DNA of 30,601 nt, from positions 1 through 30,601 of the forward strand of contig JALNXG010000047.1 in the NCBI GenBank assembly GCA_023230485.1. The letters run 5' to 3'. The position numbers and the translations under genes were made by a program. Under the pieces are notes generated by a model. That model was not told the origin of the DNA, ran no database searches, and worked only from the letters and a program-made list of their open reading frames with translations. Below, piece after piece: positions 1-8,225 of the stretch (positions are counted from its first letter, which is position 1; each line of letters opens with the position of its first letter). Origin of the DNA: Melioribacteraceae bacterium (lineage in GTDB: Bacteria > Bacteroidota > Ignavibacteria > Ignavibacteriales > Melioribacteraceae).

Positions 1-119
1 CTATTGCCCATAAACTCTAATACACGAGAATCGGAAACAACCATGAACAAAACGAAAAGACCGCCTACAAGGATAATAAACCAAGGCGCAAGATTTCTCA
101 TCTTAGCCATCATACCCAT
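1..119 (-). CDS. SurA/PpiD-like peptidylprolyl isomerase, N-terminal fragment
   Basis: The first 39 codons of a gene whose remainder lies left of the window. The translation starts MGMMAKMRNLAPWFIILVGG and continues through a hydrophobic stretch to DSRVLEFMGN. A short basic N-terminus followed by one transmembrane helix (about residues 11-28) is typical of the inner-membrane anchor of PpiD/SurA-type folding isomerases in FCB-group bacteria. The catalytic parvulin domain is not visible. A good Shine-Dalgarno sequence (GGAGG, minus strand, 134-130) lies 10 nt before the ATG at 119 and 16-19 nt before the two alternative ATGs, so 119 is preferred. It follows phoU on the same strand after 135 nt, so it may have its own promoter. 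Family assignment rests on the anchor only and is moderate. Confidence 0.55.
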   Translation of the reverse strand, partial: MGMMAKMRNLAPWFIILVGGLFVLFMVVSDSRVLEFMGN

Positions 120-254
120 AATATTCAGACCTCCATTTGTAATAATTTTAAAAAATACAGACGTTTAATTTAGATACAAGGGCTTTCAAATGCAATTTTG
201 GGAGAAGAAAAAGGAGAACAATATTTAACCCTTGCTTTAAATTTAATTTATCTT

Positions 255-932
255 TTACTCATCGGAATCATCAAAATCATGACTTCGATGTTTAATAGAT
301 TGTGCTTTTACAATGAAATATACTTCTTCACTAATATTAGTAGCATGATCTCCTAGGCGTTCCATCTCTTGCAAAATCGAATATATTTTTAGTCCCTGAT
401 CTATAAAATCCTTGCTAAGTTTCATTCTTTGGACTATAATATCCGAAGCAGACTGAACTAATTCGTCAAGTTTATCATCAGTTGATAGAACTTGACGCGC
501 CAACTCTGCATCACCTCTAATAAATGAATCGATTGCGTTCTTAATCATAAATTTAGTTAAATAAGATATTTCTCTAAAATTAATCTGTTGGTAAATTTCT
601 AGAGGATCATAAATTTCGATAGATAAATGAGCAATATTAACTGCGAGATCGCCCACTCTTTCGAGATTACTATTAATTTTTAGTGCAGACATAACATATC
701 GTAAATCCATAGCAACAGGCTGATTAAGAGCGAATAATTTCTGGCAGACCCGCTCAATCTTATCATCATACTTATCTACTTTAGAATCTCGCTCCAAAAC
801 AATCTTTGCAAGTTCGGGATTCATATCTTCTAATGATTTAATGGCATATTCTACTTGTTCATCTACAAGTGAGCACATTTTATATAATTTTGTTTTCAGT
901 TTTTCAAGCTGAATATCAAAAGGTCGTTCCAT
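255..932 (-). CDS. phoU: Phosphate transport regulator PhoU
   Basis: A 225-aa cytoplasmic all-helical protein and the last gene of the pst operon. PhoU links the PstSCAB transporter to the PhoR-type sensor kinase and represses the phosphate-starvation response when phosphate is plentiful. The protein shows the two-fold PhoU repeat: each half carries the hallmark segment (LERVGDLAVNIA in the first, MERLGDHATNISEEV in the second), and acidic metal-binding clusters precede them (ERDSKVDKYDDKIE; TDDKLDEL). Length matches the family (about 220-240 aa). The ATG at 932 is 3 nt after the pstB stop codon, so translation is probably coupled. No phoR or phoB is present in the window, so the signalling partner must be elsewhere. 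Confidence 0.96.
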   Translation of the reverse strand: MERPFDIQLEKLKTKLYKMCSLVDEQVEYAIKSLEDMNPELAKIVLERDSKVDKYDDKIERVCQKLFALNQPVAMDLRYVMSALKINSNLERVGDLAVNIAHLSIEIYDPLEIYQQINFREISYLTKFMIKNAIDSFIRGDAELARQVLSTDDKLDELVQSASDIIVQRMKLSKDFIDQGLKIYSILQEMERLGDHATNISEEVYFIVKAQSIKHRSHDFDDSDE

Positions 933-935
933 AAA

Positions 936-1694
936 TTACCCAAATCTGCCGGTTAGAAAGTCTTCCGTCTGTTTATTAGCCGGATTTGTAAAAATTTTAG
1001 TCGTTTTATCGTATTCTACAAGCTGACCGAGATAAAGGTAGGCAGTATAATCGCTTACTCTGGCAGCTTGCTGCATGTTATGCGTAACAATTAATATAGT
1101 ATAGTTCCGTTTTAAATCAAAAAGAAGATCTTCAATTTTTGAAGTAGAAACCGGGTCTAAAGAACTTGATGGCTCATCCATTAATAAAATATCAGGATTA
1201 ACGGTTAACGCTCTTGCGATGCAAAGACGCTGTTGCTGACCGGCAGATAAATTAAGCGCACTTTCATTTAGACGGTCTTTCACTTCATCCCAGATCGATG
1301 TTTGTGTACATACTTTTTCAGCAATTTCTTCTAATTCAGATTTGTCTTTTACTCCAAGAATCTTTGGAGCAAAAATTAAATTATCATAAATACTTTTAGG
1401 GAAAAGATTCGATTGCTGAAAAACCATCCCCACTAAACGGCGCAAATTAACTACATCTATATCTTTATCGTAAATATCAATATCATCTATTAATACTTCT
1501 CCCTTCATTCTAAAACCATAAATCATATCGTTCATTCTATTAAGAGAACGCAAAAGACTTGTCTTACCGCATCCCGAAGGACCAATTAGGCAGGTAACTT
1601 TATTTTCAAAAATCTCAAGCGAAACATCATTCAATGCTTGTATATAATTAAAATATACACTTAGATTTTTTATTTTAATTTTTACTTCTTTCAT
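936..1694 (-). CDS. pstB: Phosphate ABC transporter ATP-binding protein PstB
   Basis: A 252-aa ATPase subunit that powers high-affinity phosphate import through PstC/PstA at the inner membrane. All ABC motifs are intact: Walker A GPSGCGKTS (residues 38-46), Q-loop around Q93-Q94 (VFQQSNLFPKSIYDN, the PstB-type form), signature LSAGQQQR (149-156), Walker B ILLMDEP with D173-E174, D-loop SSLDP, and the H-loop histidine in IVTHNMQQAARVSDY. The MQQAARVSD segment is diagnostic for PstB among ABC ATPases. The ATG at 1694 overlaps the pstA stop by 4 nt (ATGA arrangement), indicating translational coupling. Length equals the usual 250-260 aa. Confidence 0.97.
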   Translation of the reverse strand: MKEVKIKIKNLSVYFNYIQALNDVSLEIFENKVTCLIGPSGCGKTSLLRSLNRMNDMIYGFRMKGEVLIDDIDIYDKDIDVVNLRRLVGMVFQQSNLFPKSIYDNLIFAPKILGVKDKSELEEIAEKVCTQTSIWDEVKDRLNESALNLSAGQQQRLCIARALTVNPDILLMDEPSSSLDPVSTSKIEDLLFDLKRNYTILIVTHNMQQAARVSDYTAYLYLGQLVEYDKTTKIFTNPANKQTEDFLTGRFG

Positions 1695-2674
1695 TGATTT
1701 CTATTTACCACTTCAATTATTTTCCTGAATCTAAATCTAAAAATTATAGCTGTTAAATTAAGCAATAGTGTAATAAGAACTAATACTAAAGTTGTTCCAT
1801 ATTGAAATGGAGCGGTTAATGTAGGATTCGATGATTGGGTAGCTAGAATAAATATATGATAAGCCAAGTGCATAAATTGATCAGCGGGATTAATAATTGG
1901 GATTTGTACAAAAGATAGATCTAGATATGCGAGCGGTAAATTAGGAAGAAAGAAAGCGCATCCGAGAAACATTATAGGAGCAGTTTCGCCGATGCTTCTG
2001 CTTAAAGCCAAAATAACACCGGTTAAAATACCGGGACGAGCTTGTGGCAAAATTATATATCTAATTGTCTGCCATTTAGAAGCACCGAGTCCCAAGGATG
2101 CCTGTCTGAAAGTAAGAGGTATAGAATTTAATGCTTCTGTTGTAGTTACAATTATTGTAGGAAGAACTAAAACTGCGAGAGTAGCGGATGCCCAAATAAT
2201 TGCAGGTTGACCAAATAACATTCCAGTTTGTAAAATATTATCGATTGATTTGCCTATAAATAATACAAAAAAACCAAATCCGAATAAACCAATTACAATA
2301 GATGGAACGCCGGCAAGACTATTTACTGAAGCCCTGATTAATCTAAGCCAAAAAGTATCTTTAGCAAATTCACTAATATAAATTGCTGAAAATATTCCTA
2401 CCGGTACAGCAAGAATAAGCATAATTATAGAGACAGCCATTGTACCAAATATTGCAGGACCGATTCCACCTTTTGATATATCTGATTTAGGAATGCCGGT
2501 AAGGAAATTCCAATTAATTACTCCAATACCTTCATAAAATATTTTACCTAAAATTAGTATGAATATTATTATCACCGAAAAAGAGATAATTCGAATTCCT
2601 CCAATCAATAAATTATCGATTATAGAATTAGATGAATTTTCCTTTTTAATATTTCCTTTAAATCTATTTTCCAT
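1691..2674 (-). CDS. pstA: Phosphate ABC transporter permease PstA
   Basis: A 327-aa inner-membrane permease subunit pairing with PstC to form the phosphate channel. Six or so hydrophobic helices are visible, the first near residues 26-48 after a short polar N-terminus. The PstA signature SRSIGETAPIMF sits in the cytoplasmic loop that contacts PstB, and the EAA-type loop LRQASLGLGASKWQTIRYIILP-like region (around residues 188-209) is intact. The C-terminus ends in a helix followed by a basic tail (FRFRFRK). It starts 4 nt after the pstC stop and overlaps pstB by 4 nt. Slightly longer than the usual 280-300 aa because of a polar N-terminal extension (KGNIKKENSSNS). Confidence 0.95.
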   Translation of the reverse strand: MENRFKGNIKKENSSNSIIDNLLIGGIRIISFSVIIIFILILGKIFYEGIGVINWNFLTGIPKSDISKGGIGPAIFGTMAVSIIMLILAVPVGIFSAIYISEFAKDTFWLRLIRASVNSLAGVPSIVIGLFGFGFFVLFIGKSIDNILQTGMLFGQPAIIWASATLAVLVLPTIIVTTTEALNSIPLTFRQASLGLGASKWQTIRYIILPQARPGILTGVILALSRSIGETAPIMFLGCAFFLPNLPLAYLDLSFVQIPIINPADQFMHLAYHIFILATQSSNPTLTAPFQYGTTLVLVLITLLLNLTAIIFRFRFRKIIEVVNRNQ

Positions 2675-2678
2675 TTTT

Positions 2679-3608
2679 TTAATTCATCTTTTTTAATTTT
2701 TTTCTCATTCGTTCTATTATCAATTCAGAGATCAAATTAATTATGAAAGTAATAATCAAAAGAAAAGTACCAATAAAGAAGAGTGAATAATAATGAGGTG
2801 AGCCGATAGCGACTTCACCTAATTCGCCTGCAATAGTTGCAGTAATTGTCCTAACACTATGTAGAAGATTAAGAGTTAGTTCTGCTGCATTACCTGAAGC
2901 CATAAGAACAATCATAGTTTCGCCGATAGCTCTGCCAAATCCAAGAATAATTCCTGCAGATACTCCGCTAATAGCCGCAGGTATAACAACGTTTTTAATC
3001 ATTGCAAATTTACTTATTCCAAGCGCATAAGATGCCATTCTAAGATTATTGGGAACCGCTCTTAATGCATCTTCTGTAAGTGATGATATTGTAGGAATTA
3101 AAATTATCGAAAGTCCGAATGCTGCAAGAAGTGCATTTAATCTTGTACCAGCATTAAAAAGTTCTTGAAAGAATGTAGAGCCGACTGCAAGTATTAAAAA
3201 CCCAATTACTACCGTGGGTAGCCCTGCGAATATTTCAATAAATGGTTTTATTATTTCTCTTGTTCTTCCGGATGCAATTTCTGATAAATAAATACCAAGA
3301 ATAATTCCGAGAAACGATGATATTATTGTTGCAGGGATAGCTGTCAATAATGTTCCCAATATTAATGGAATAATGGAATAGCGCGAGTCTTCGGAAGTGG
3401 GATACCACTCAACATTTTTAAAAAATTCATTAATTCCAATATTACTTATTGCACTAAATGCCTCTCTAAATAAAAAGAGAAAGATAAGAACCAGAAACAA
3501 AACTGAAATCATACCATTCAAAAAGAAAAAATATTTTACTGCTTTTTCAACTAGTGTTGATTTAAATGTTCGTTTCTTAGCATAAAATGAATGGTATTTC
3601 TTTGTCAT
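2679..3608 (-). CDS. pstC: Phosphate ABC transporter permease PstC
   Basis: A 309-aa inner-membrane permease subunit of the phosphate importer. The N-terminus is cytoplasmic and basic (KKYHSFYAKKRTFKSTLVEK), followed by a helix at about residues 28-48. The family signature GRAIGETMIVLMASGNA and the conserved substrate-path stretch TITATIAGELGEVAIGS-HYYSLF are both present; the latter distinguishes PstC from PstA. The EAA-type loop (MASYALGISKFAMIKNVVIP) is the PstB contact. The ATG at 3608 lies 2 nt after the pstS stop, so expression is very likely from the pstS promoter. Confidence 0.95.
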   Translation of the reverse strand: MTKKYHSFYAKKRTFKSTLVEKAVKYFFFLNGMISVLFLVLIFLFLFREAFSAISNIGINEFFKNVEWYPTSEDSRYSIIPLILGTLLTAIPATIISSFLGIILGIYLSEIASGRTREIIKPFIEIFAGLPTVVIGFLILAVGSTFFQELFNAGTRLNALLAAFGLSIILIPTISSLTEDALRAVPNNLRMASYALGISKFAMIKNVVIPAAISGVSAGIILGFGRAIGETMIVLMASGNAAELTLNLLHSVRTITATIAGELGEVAIGSPHYYSLFFIGTFLLIITFIINLISELIIERMRKKLKKMN

Positions 3609-3610
3609 AA

Positions 3611-4495
3611 TTAATTTTTTTTAAGTGGAATATATTCCATCGATTCAACAATTTGCTGTCCCTTTGGGGATAGAATAAAATCAATATAATATTTTTCATT
3701 TCCTTGCGGAATGCCATTAGTATAAGAATATAAATAGCGGGATAATGGATAAGAACCATTTCTTATTGCGTCATAATTAATTGCATTATTTACAACAGGA
3801 GAAATTGCATTAGCTTCATTACTTATTTTTATTGAAACAACTTTAATGTCATTACGCAATGCGAAATAACCGACACCGCCGAAACCAATACCATTCTTAT
3901 CTTTAGAGACTGCTTCAGCTAATGAAGCCGTGCCTTGCAAACTCTGCATATTTGCAGGGAAATCAATTTGTCTGCCTGATTCATCTCTATTGAGAATACT
4001 TTGACGAAAATATTCATAAGTACCGCTACTATTTTCTCTTCCATACAATACGATATTAGCATCATTTCCGTTGATCGATTTCCAATTTTTAATTTTGCCC
4101 GAATAAATGTCCTTAAGAAGTGAGAAAGAAATAGTATCTATATTATTATTAGGATTAACGATTACAGCAATACCATCAAGAGCAACAATATGCTGAATCG
4201 GATTAACACCATTTTGTTTTGCGTAATCTATTTCGTTTGGTTTTAGTTCCCTGCTAATATTGGCAATACTCGAAGTACCATTAATAAGTGAAGCAATGCC
4301 AGTACCTGAACCACCGCCAGTTACTTGAACAGAAATTTCGGGATGCTCTTCCATGAAACCTTCCGCCCATCGAAGTGTAAGATTAACCATAGTATCAGAC
4401 CCTTTGACAGAAAGCGATTTTTTCCTGTTCGAGATACATGATACCAATACAATTGTTAATAGGAAGAATGTTACTATTTTTGATAGTCTATTTAT
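3611..4495 (-). CDS. pstS: Phosphate-binding lipoprotein PstS (apparent ATA start)
   Basis: The periplasmic phosphate-binding protein that feeds PstCA. Family motifs: KGSDTM near the mature N-terminus, VTGGGSGTG, and GRENSSGTYEYF, which supply the phosphate-coordinating Ser/Thr/Arg residues. The only standard start is a TTG at 4447, giving 278 aa, but this cuts a signal peptide in half (it would begin MVSC). Reading upstream in frame from 4495 gives codon ATA then NRLSKIVTFFLLTIVLVSC, a complete lipoprotein signal with basic n-region, hydrophobic core and lipobox LVSC (Cys20). An AGG lies 8 nt before the ATA, and a TAG at 4507-4505 closes the frame. I therefore prefer 4495 (294 aa). Either AUA initiation or an ATG-to-ATA mutation or sequencing error explains it. 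Function is certain; start is inferred. Confidence 0.88.
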   Translation of the reverse strand: MNRLSKIVTFFLLTIVLVSCISNRKKSLSVKGSDTMVNLTLRWAEGFMEEHPEISVQVTGGGSGTGIASLINGTSSIANISRELKPNEIDYAKQNGVNPIQHIVALDGIAVIVNPNNNIDTISFSLLKDIYSGKIKNWKSINGNDANIVLYGRENSSGTYEYFRQSILNRDESGRQIDFPANMQSLQGTASLAEAVSKDKNGIGFGGVGYFALRNDIKVVSIKISNEANAISPVVNNAINYDAIRNGSYPLSRYLYSYTNGIPQGNEKYYIDFILSPKGQQIVESMEYIPLKKN

Positions 4496-4508
4496 TTCAG
4501 ATACCTAA

Positions 4509-4530
4509 TTATTATCATCAAAGATAATAA
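4509..4530. promoter_or_regulatory. 8-bp inverted repeat upstream of pstS
   Basis: TTATTATC (4509-4516) and GATAATAA (4523-4530) form a perfect 8-bp inverted repeat with a 6-nt spacer. It sits 14-35 nt upstream of the inferred pstS start, in the 106-nt divergent region between pstS and the plus-strand gene at 4602. It could be an operator for a dimeric regulator or a leader hairpin. It is purely A/T-rich apart from one C/G pair, so chance is possible. I could not recognise a PHO box of the enterobacterial type. Confidence 0.3.
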
Positions 4531-4601
4531 ATCTTAATGAAATAATAATTTGCGAATATAAGTTGACGTGATTAAATTTAGCAAAATTTTAAAGGAAAGA
4601 T

Positions 4602-4814
4602 ATGCCTTCATTCAGCCATTCGTGGCTTCCATTCATTTACCTCTATGGTGTCGGTGGAATTTTTTTTATCGGGGGAATGATTTTAATTAAAAAAGCTAAA
4701 ATTCTTAATCCCGCAAAAAAATTAGATAGAAGATGGAAATGGTTGCTTTACTTCGGATTTTTCTATTATATGGCAATTCACTTAATTATGATTTTAGCGG
4801 CTCTTTACTGGTAA
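4602..4814 (+). CDS. Small two-helix membrane protein, symporter partner
   Basis: A 70-aa protein with two predicted membrane helices (about residues 10-30, YLYGVGGIFFIGGMILI, and 48-68, LLYFGFFYYMAIHLIMILAA) separated by a basic loop (KKAKILNPAKKLDRRWKW). This predicts both termini outside and the loop in the cytoplasm by the positive-inside rule. The start is supported by the purine-rich AAAGGAAAG 3-11 nt before the ATG. It ends 3 nt before the sodium:solute symporter, so the two are almost certainly co-translated. Small membrane subunits accompany some symporters (the DUF4212 small subunit of another SSS branch is the known example), but I do not see convincing similarity to DUF4212. Role as an accessory subunit is inferred from position only. 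Confidence 0.75.
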   Translation: MPSFSHSWLPFIYLYGVGGIFFIGGMILIKKAKILNPAKKLDRRWKWLLYFGFFYYMAIHLIMILAALYW

Positions 4815-4817
4815 AAT

Positions 4818-6914
4818 ATGGAATCATTACATGGATTAGGAACTACCACTGATTGGGTAGTTATGGTTATTTACTTTGTAGGGATAATGCTTTTTGGAAG
4901 TTACTTTGCAAAGTATAATAGAAGCACGAATGATTTCTTTTTCGGAGGAAGAAGATTCGCTTGGTGGCTTATATCTGTTTCAATTGTGGCAACAGGTGTT
5001 GGAAGCCATAGTTTTATAAAATATTCCGCAAAAGGTTTGGAACACGGAATATCCTCAACGATGACCTATATGAATGATTGGTTTTTTATGCCGATCTTTT
5101 TATTCGGTTGGCTGCCAATAGTAATTTATACACGACTTAAATCTATACCTGAATATTTCGAGAAAAGATTCAGTCCCACAGTCCGCTTCATAGCTACTAT
5201 ATTTCAGTTGCTTTATATGATTGGTTATCTTGGTATCGGCTTATTGACATTAGGAAAAACGATCACACCACTACTTCCACAAAGTTTTGCTATTCTTGGA
5301 ATGACAATACCCGTAACAATGATGGGAGTGATAATCGGAATAGCTGTAATTACCGGTATCTATATAACGTTCGGCGGTCAGACTGCTGTAATATTCACTG
5401 ATCTTATACAAGGGCTAATACTTCTACTTGCCGGTATTTTAGTATTTATATTAGGAATAAATTATCTCGGCGGATTCGATAAGTTTTGGCATTTACTCCC
5501 ACCTGATTGGCGATTGCCATTAGCGGATTTCAATAAACCGCCTGATTTTAATTTCGTTGGAATTTTTTGGCAGGATGGAGTGGCAGGCTCGGTCGGTTTT
5601 CTTTTTATGAATATGGGTCTAATTATGCGCTTCATGTCCGCAAAGAATTTAGATGAAGGAAGAAAAGCCGCAATATTCAATGTACTATTTTTGCTTCCAA
5701 TATCTGCAATTGTAGTAAGTAATGCCGGATGGATTGGAAAAGCAATGTTAGGTTTAGTTCCCGGACCATTGAATCCTGGAGTAAATCCTGATGAAGTATT
5801 TGTTGCTGTTACTCATATAATTGCAAGCAAAGGTGTATTCGGATTTGTTATAGCCGCATTGACGGCTGCACTGCTTTCCACAGTCGATTCATTAATTAAT
5901 GCTATAGCGGCGGTTTATATGAATGATGTTCATGCACCTTTGAAAGAAAAATTTAAGAAGAAGCTCCAGAGCAAAGATATCGAATCGAAAAAGGAATTAA
6001 ACGCTGCGCGTATTGCATCTGCCGTATTTACAGGAATTGGTATTTTGGCTACAATCCCATTTAGCAGTTATCCCACAGTATATGAAGCACATGGATATTT
6101 CCATTCGATCTTTACTCCACCCTTAGTAGCGGCAATATTTCTCGGTGCGTTCTGGAATCGATTTACTACTGCTGGAGTAGTAGTAACCTTTCTGGGTGGA
6201 AGTTCCTTAATGATAATAGGTGCACGCTATCCGGGAGTATTAATTACACCAATTGCGCATGGGATTCCTATGGACCCGGTGCATCCTTACACCTATATCA
6301 GTGCGCTATATAATACAATCGTATGTTTCGGGGTTGGAATTATTGTAACGTTTTTACAAAATCCTCTAACAATAATTGCAACTAGTATTAAAAAAATTCC
6401 TAATCATAAAACCTATATGAGCGGTACGGTTGTAATTTCAGCATTGTTAATATTAATGATTTGGTTTAATATCGGTGGACTTCCGCTGTTATTATTGGCT
6501 TCGTTCGTATTATCATTTTTTGTTGCTTTAACATCAGTGTATTTCCTAAAGTTTAATCCCGATGCACATTTAGAAGGTTTAACAATCTGGTCTATCGCAA
6601 GGGCAAAGGAAATATTTAAAGGGGGCAAAATTAATGAGAGAGATGGAGAAATTGTTAAAGTAAATTGGAAACTTCGCAGTGATGCGGAAGAGATTATTTA
6701 TGTTTCGCAGAAAGATATGGAAAGAATGTCGGCTGAGGTTGGTGATTTAGTTTATATATCTGATGCAAGAAAATATCTCGGTGGACTTAAATCAGTTCAT
6801 ACACGTCTCGGTGAACCGCATAACGAAGAAGGTGTTGTATATGTGGGAACGGAAGATAAAGAAAATGCTCAGTTTGTTGCCGGACGAATTCTTACAATTG
6901 AAAAAGAATTATGA
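4818..6914 (+). CDS. Sodium:solute symporter (SSS family) with C-terminal soluble domain
   Basis: A 698-aa inner-membrane secondary transporter of the SSS (SLC5-like, LeuT-fold) family. About 13-14 hydrophobic helices span residues 12-577. The N-terminal NDFFFGGRRFAWW segment and VATGVGSHSF resemble the SSS first-helix region, and ALLSTVDSLINA (350-361) is the helix-8 motif whose Ser354/Thr355 would bind sodium. After the last helix there is an unusual cytoplasmic tail of about 115 residues (584-698) rich in charged residues and beta-type segments (EEIIYVSQKDMERM, GDLVYISDARKYLGGLKSVHTRLG). The substrate cannot be read from sequence. It is translated from an ATG 3 nt after the small membrane protein. 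The next gene, sucC, starts 82 nt later, so a shared transcript is possible but not shown. Confidence 0.9.
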   Translation: MESLHGLGTTTDWVVMVIYFVGIMLFGSYFAKYNRSTNDFFFGGRRFAWWLISVSIVATGVGSHSFIKYSAKGLEHGISSTMTYMNDWFFMPIFLFGWLPIVIYTRLKSIPEYFEKRFSPTVRFIATIFQLLYMIGYLGIGLLTLGKTITPLLPQSFAILGMTIPVTMMGVIIGIAVITGIYITFGGQTAVIFTDLIQGLILLLAGILVFILGINYLGGFDKFWHLLPPDWRLPLADFNKPPDFNFVGIFWQDGVAGSVGFLFMNMGLIMRFMSAKNLDEGRKAAIFNVLFLLPISAIVVSNAGWIGKAMLGLVPGPLNPGVNPDEVFVAVTHIIASKGVFGFVIAALTAALLSTVDSLINAIAAVYMNDVHAPLKEKFKKKLQSKDIESKKELNAARIASAVFTGIGILATIPFSSYPTVYEAHGYFHSIFTPPLVAAIFLGAFWNRFTTAGVVVTFLGGSSLMIIGARYPGVLITPIAHGIPMDPVHPYTYISALYNTIVCFGVGIIVTFLQNPLTIIATSIKKIPNHKTYMSGTVVISALLILMIWFNIGGLPLLLLASFVLSFFVALTSVYFLKFNPDAHLEGLTIWSIARAKEIFKGGKINERDGEIVKVNWKLRSDAEEIIYVSQKDMERMSAEVGDLVYISDARKYLGGLKSVHTRLGEPHNEEGVVYVGTEDKENAQFVAGRILTIEKEL

Positions 6915-6996
6915 TGCTTATTAATATATAGTAATAGTATATTTTTCGTAAATTAGAGTTATTAGAAAAGAAATTGCTAAATAATCAGGACAAAAA

Positions 6997-8160
6997 ATGA
7001 AAATACACGAATATCAAGCAAAAGAGATATTGAAGAAGTTTAACGTAGCAATTCCGCAAGGCAAAATTGCCTTTAGTGTAGATGAAGCCGTAAAAGCTGC
7101 CGAAGAATTGGGCGGATCGGTTTGGGTAGTTAAAGCTCAGATTCATGCCGGTGGAAGAGGTAAAGGAGGCGGTGTAAAAGTAGCTAAGTCTTTAGATGAA
7201 GTAAAAGATTATGCAGAAAAAATACTCGGAATGACATTAATTACACATCAGACCGGTCCGGAAGGAAGATTAGTAAAAAGAGTTTTTATTGAGCAGGGTA
7301 TAAATATTGATAAAGAGCTTTATCTCGGAATTACATTAGATAGAGCAAAATCTAAAAATGTAATTATGGCATCGACTGAAGGTGGAGTAGAGATAGAAAA
7401 AGTAGCAGAAGAAACTCCTGAAAAAATTATTAAAGAAGCAATCGATCCCGAAGTTGGAATGCAGGCATATCAAGCTCGCAAAATTGCATTCGGATTAGGT
7501 TTAAGCGGCGATCAGCATAAAAACGCTGTTAAATTCCTTCTTTCTCTTTATAATGCTTATGATGCTACCGATGCTTCCTTGGCAGAGATTAACCCTCTAG
7601 TTGTAACAAAAGAGGGTCAGGTAATGGCATTGGATGCTAAGATGAATTTTGATGATAATGCACTCTATCGTCATCCAGATATTCTAGCTTATCGTGATTT
7701 GGATGAAGAAGAGCCATTGGAAATCGAAGCATCAAAGTATAACCTAAATTATATTAAACTCGATGGCAACGTTGGCTGTATGGTTAATGGTGCCGGACTT
7801 GCAATGGGTACGATGGATATAATTAAATTAGCAGGTGGCGAACCGGCAAATTTTCTTGACGTGGGTGGCGGAGCTAATAAAGAAACTGTAGCTAATGGTT
7901 TCAAGATTATCCTTAGTGATCCAAACGTTAAGGCACTTTTAATCAATATCTTCGGTGGTATCGTAAGATGCGACCGTGTGGCTCAAGGTGTTATCGATGC
8001 AGTAAAAGAGATTAAAGTTAATGTTCCGATAGTCGTCCGCCTTGAAGGTACAAATGCAATTGAAGGTAAAGAATTATTAGAAAAATCAGGACTCGATTTT
8101 GAAGTGGCAACTACACTTCAAGAAGCAGCAGAAAAAGTTACATCTGTTCTTTCACGTTAA
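6997..8160 (+). CDS. sucC: Succinyl-CoA synthetase beta subunit (ADP-forming)
   Basis: A 387-aa subunit of the TCA-cycle enzyme that interconverts succinyl-CoA and succinate with nucleotide phosphorylation in the cytoplasm. The N-terminal MKIHEYQAKEIL and the ATP-grasp region VVKAQIHAGGRGKGGGVK are classic, followed by AEINPLVV (metal and nucleotide site), the CoA-ligase-domain stretches CMVNGAGLAMGTMD and FLDVGGGAN, the power-helix type IFGGIVRCD, and RLEGTNAIEGKELL. Length fits the family (385-400 aa). A CAGGA precedes the ATG at a suitable distance. The alpha subunit gene sucD is not next to it, as is common in Bacteroidota-Chlorobi relatives, and must be elsewhere in the genome. Confidence 0.97.
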   Translation: MKIHEYQAKEILKKFNVAIPQGKIAFSVDEAVKAAEELGGSVWVVKAQIHAGGRGKGGGVKVAKSLDEVKDYAEKILGMTLITHQTGPEGRLVKRVFIEQGINIDKELYLGITLDRAKSKNVIMASTEGGVEIEKVAEETPEKIIKEAIDPEVGMQAYQARKIAFGLGLSGDQHKNAVKFLLSLYNAYDATDASLAEINPLVVTKEGQVMALDAKMNFDDNALYRHPDILAYRDLDEEEPLEIEASKYNLNYIKLDGNVGCMVNGAGLAMGTMDIIKLAGGEPANFLDVGGGANKETVANGFKIILSDPNVKALLINIFGGIVRCDRVAQGVIDAVKEIKVNVPIVVRLEGTNAIEGKELLEKSGLDFEVATTLQEAAEKVTSVLSR

Positions 8161-8225
8161 TTATTTGTAGTATATGAAACAAAATGAGTAATTCGTTTGT
8201 TTAGATAATTAGAATAGGAGGGAAT

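Noticed and set aside
120..254. CAAGGG/CCCTTG inverted repeat after phoU as a terminator
   Set aside because: The arms are short, the loop is about 45 nt and there is no T-tract on the correct side.
1992..2210. Plus-strand open frame of 72 codons inside pstA
   Set aside because: Fully antisense to a well-supported permease gene, no ribosome binding site, and no sensible protein character.
3577..3759. Minus-strand open frame of 60 codons across the pstC-pstS junction
   Set aside because: It overlaps two certain genes in another frame and is explained by AT-rich shadow coding.
4445..4447. TTG as the natural start of pstS
   Set aside because: It would delete the basic and hydrophobic parts of a signal peptide that is intact in the upstream frame, leaving a binding protein with no export signal.
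4501..4601. PHO-box or sigma-70 promoter between pstS and the symporter genes
   Set aside because: TTGACG at 4563-4568 has no acceptable -10 at 16-18 nt, and no repeated PHO-type heptamer could be recognised.
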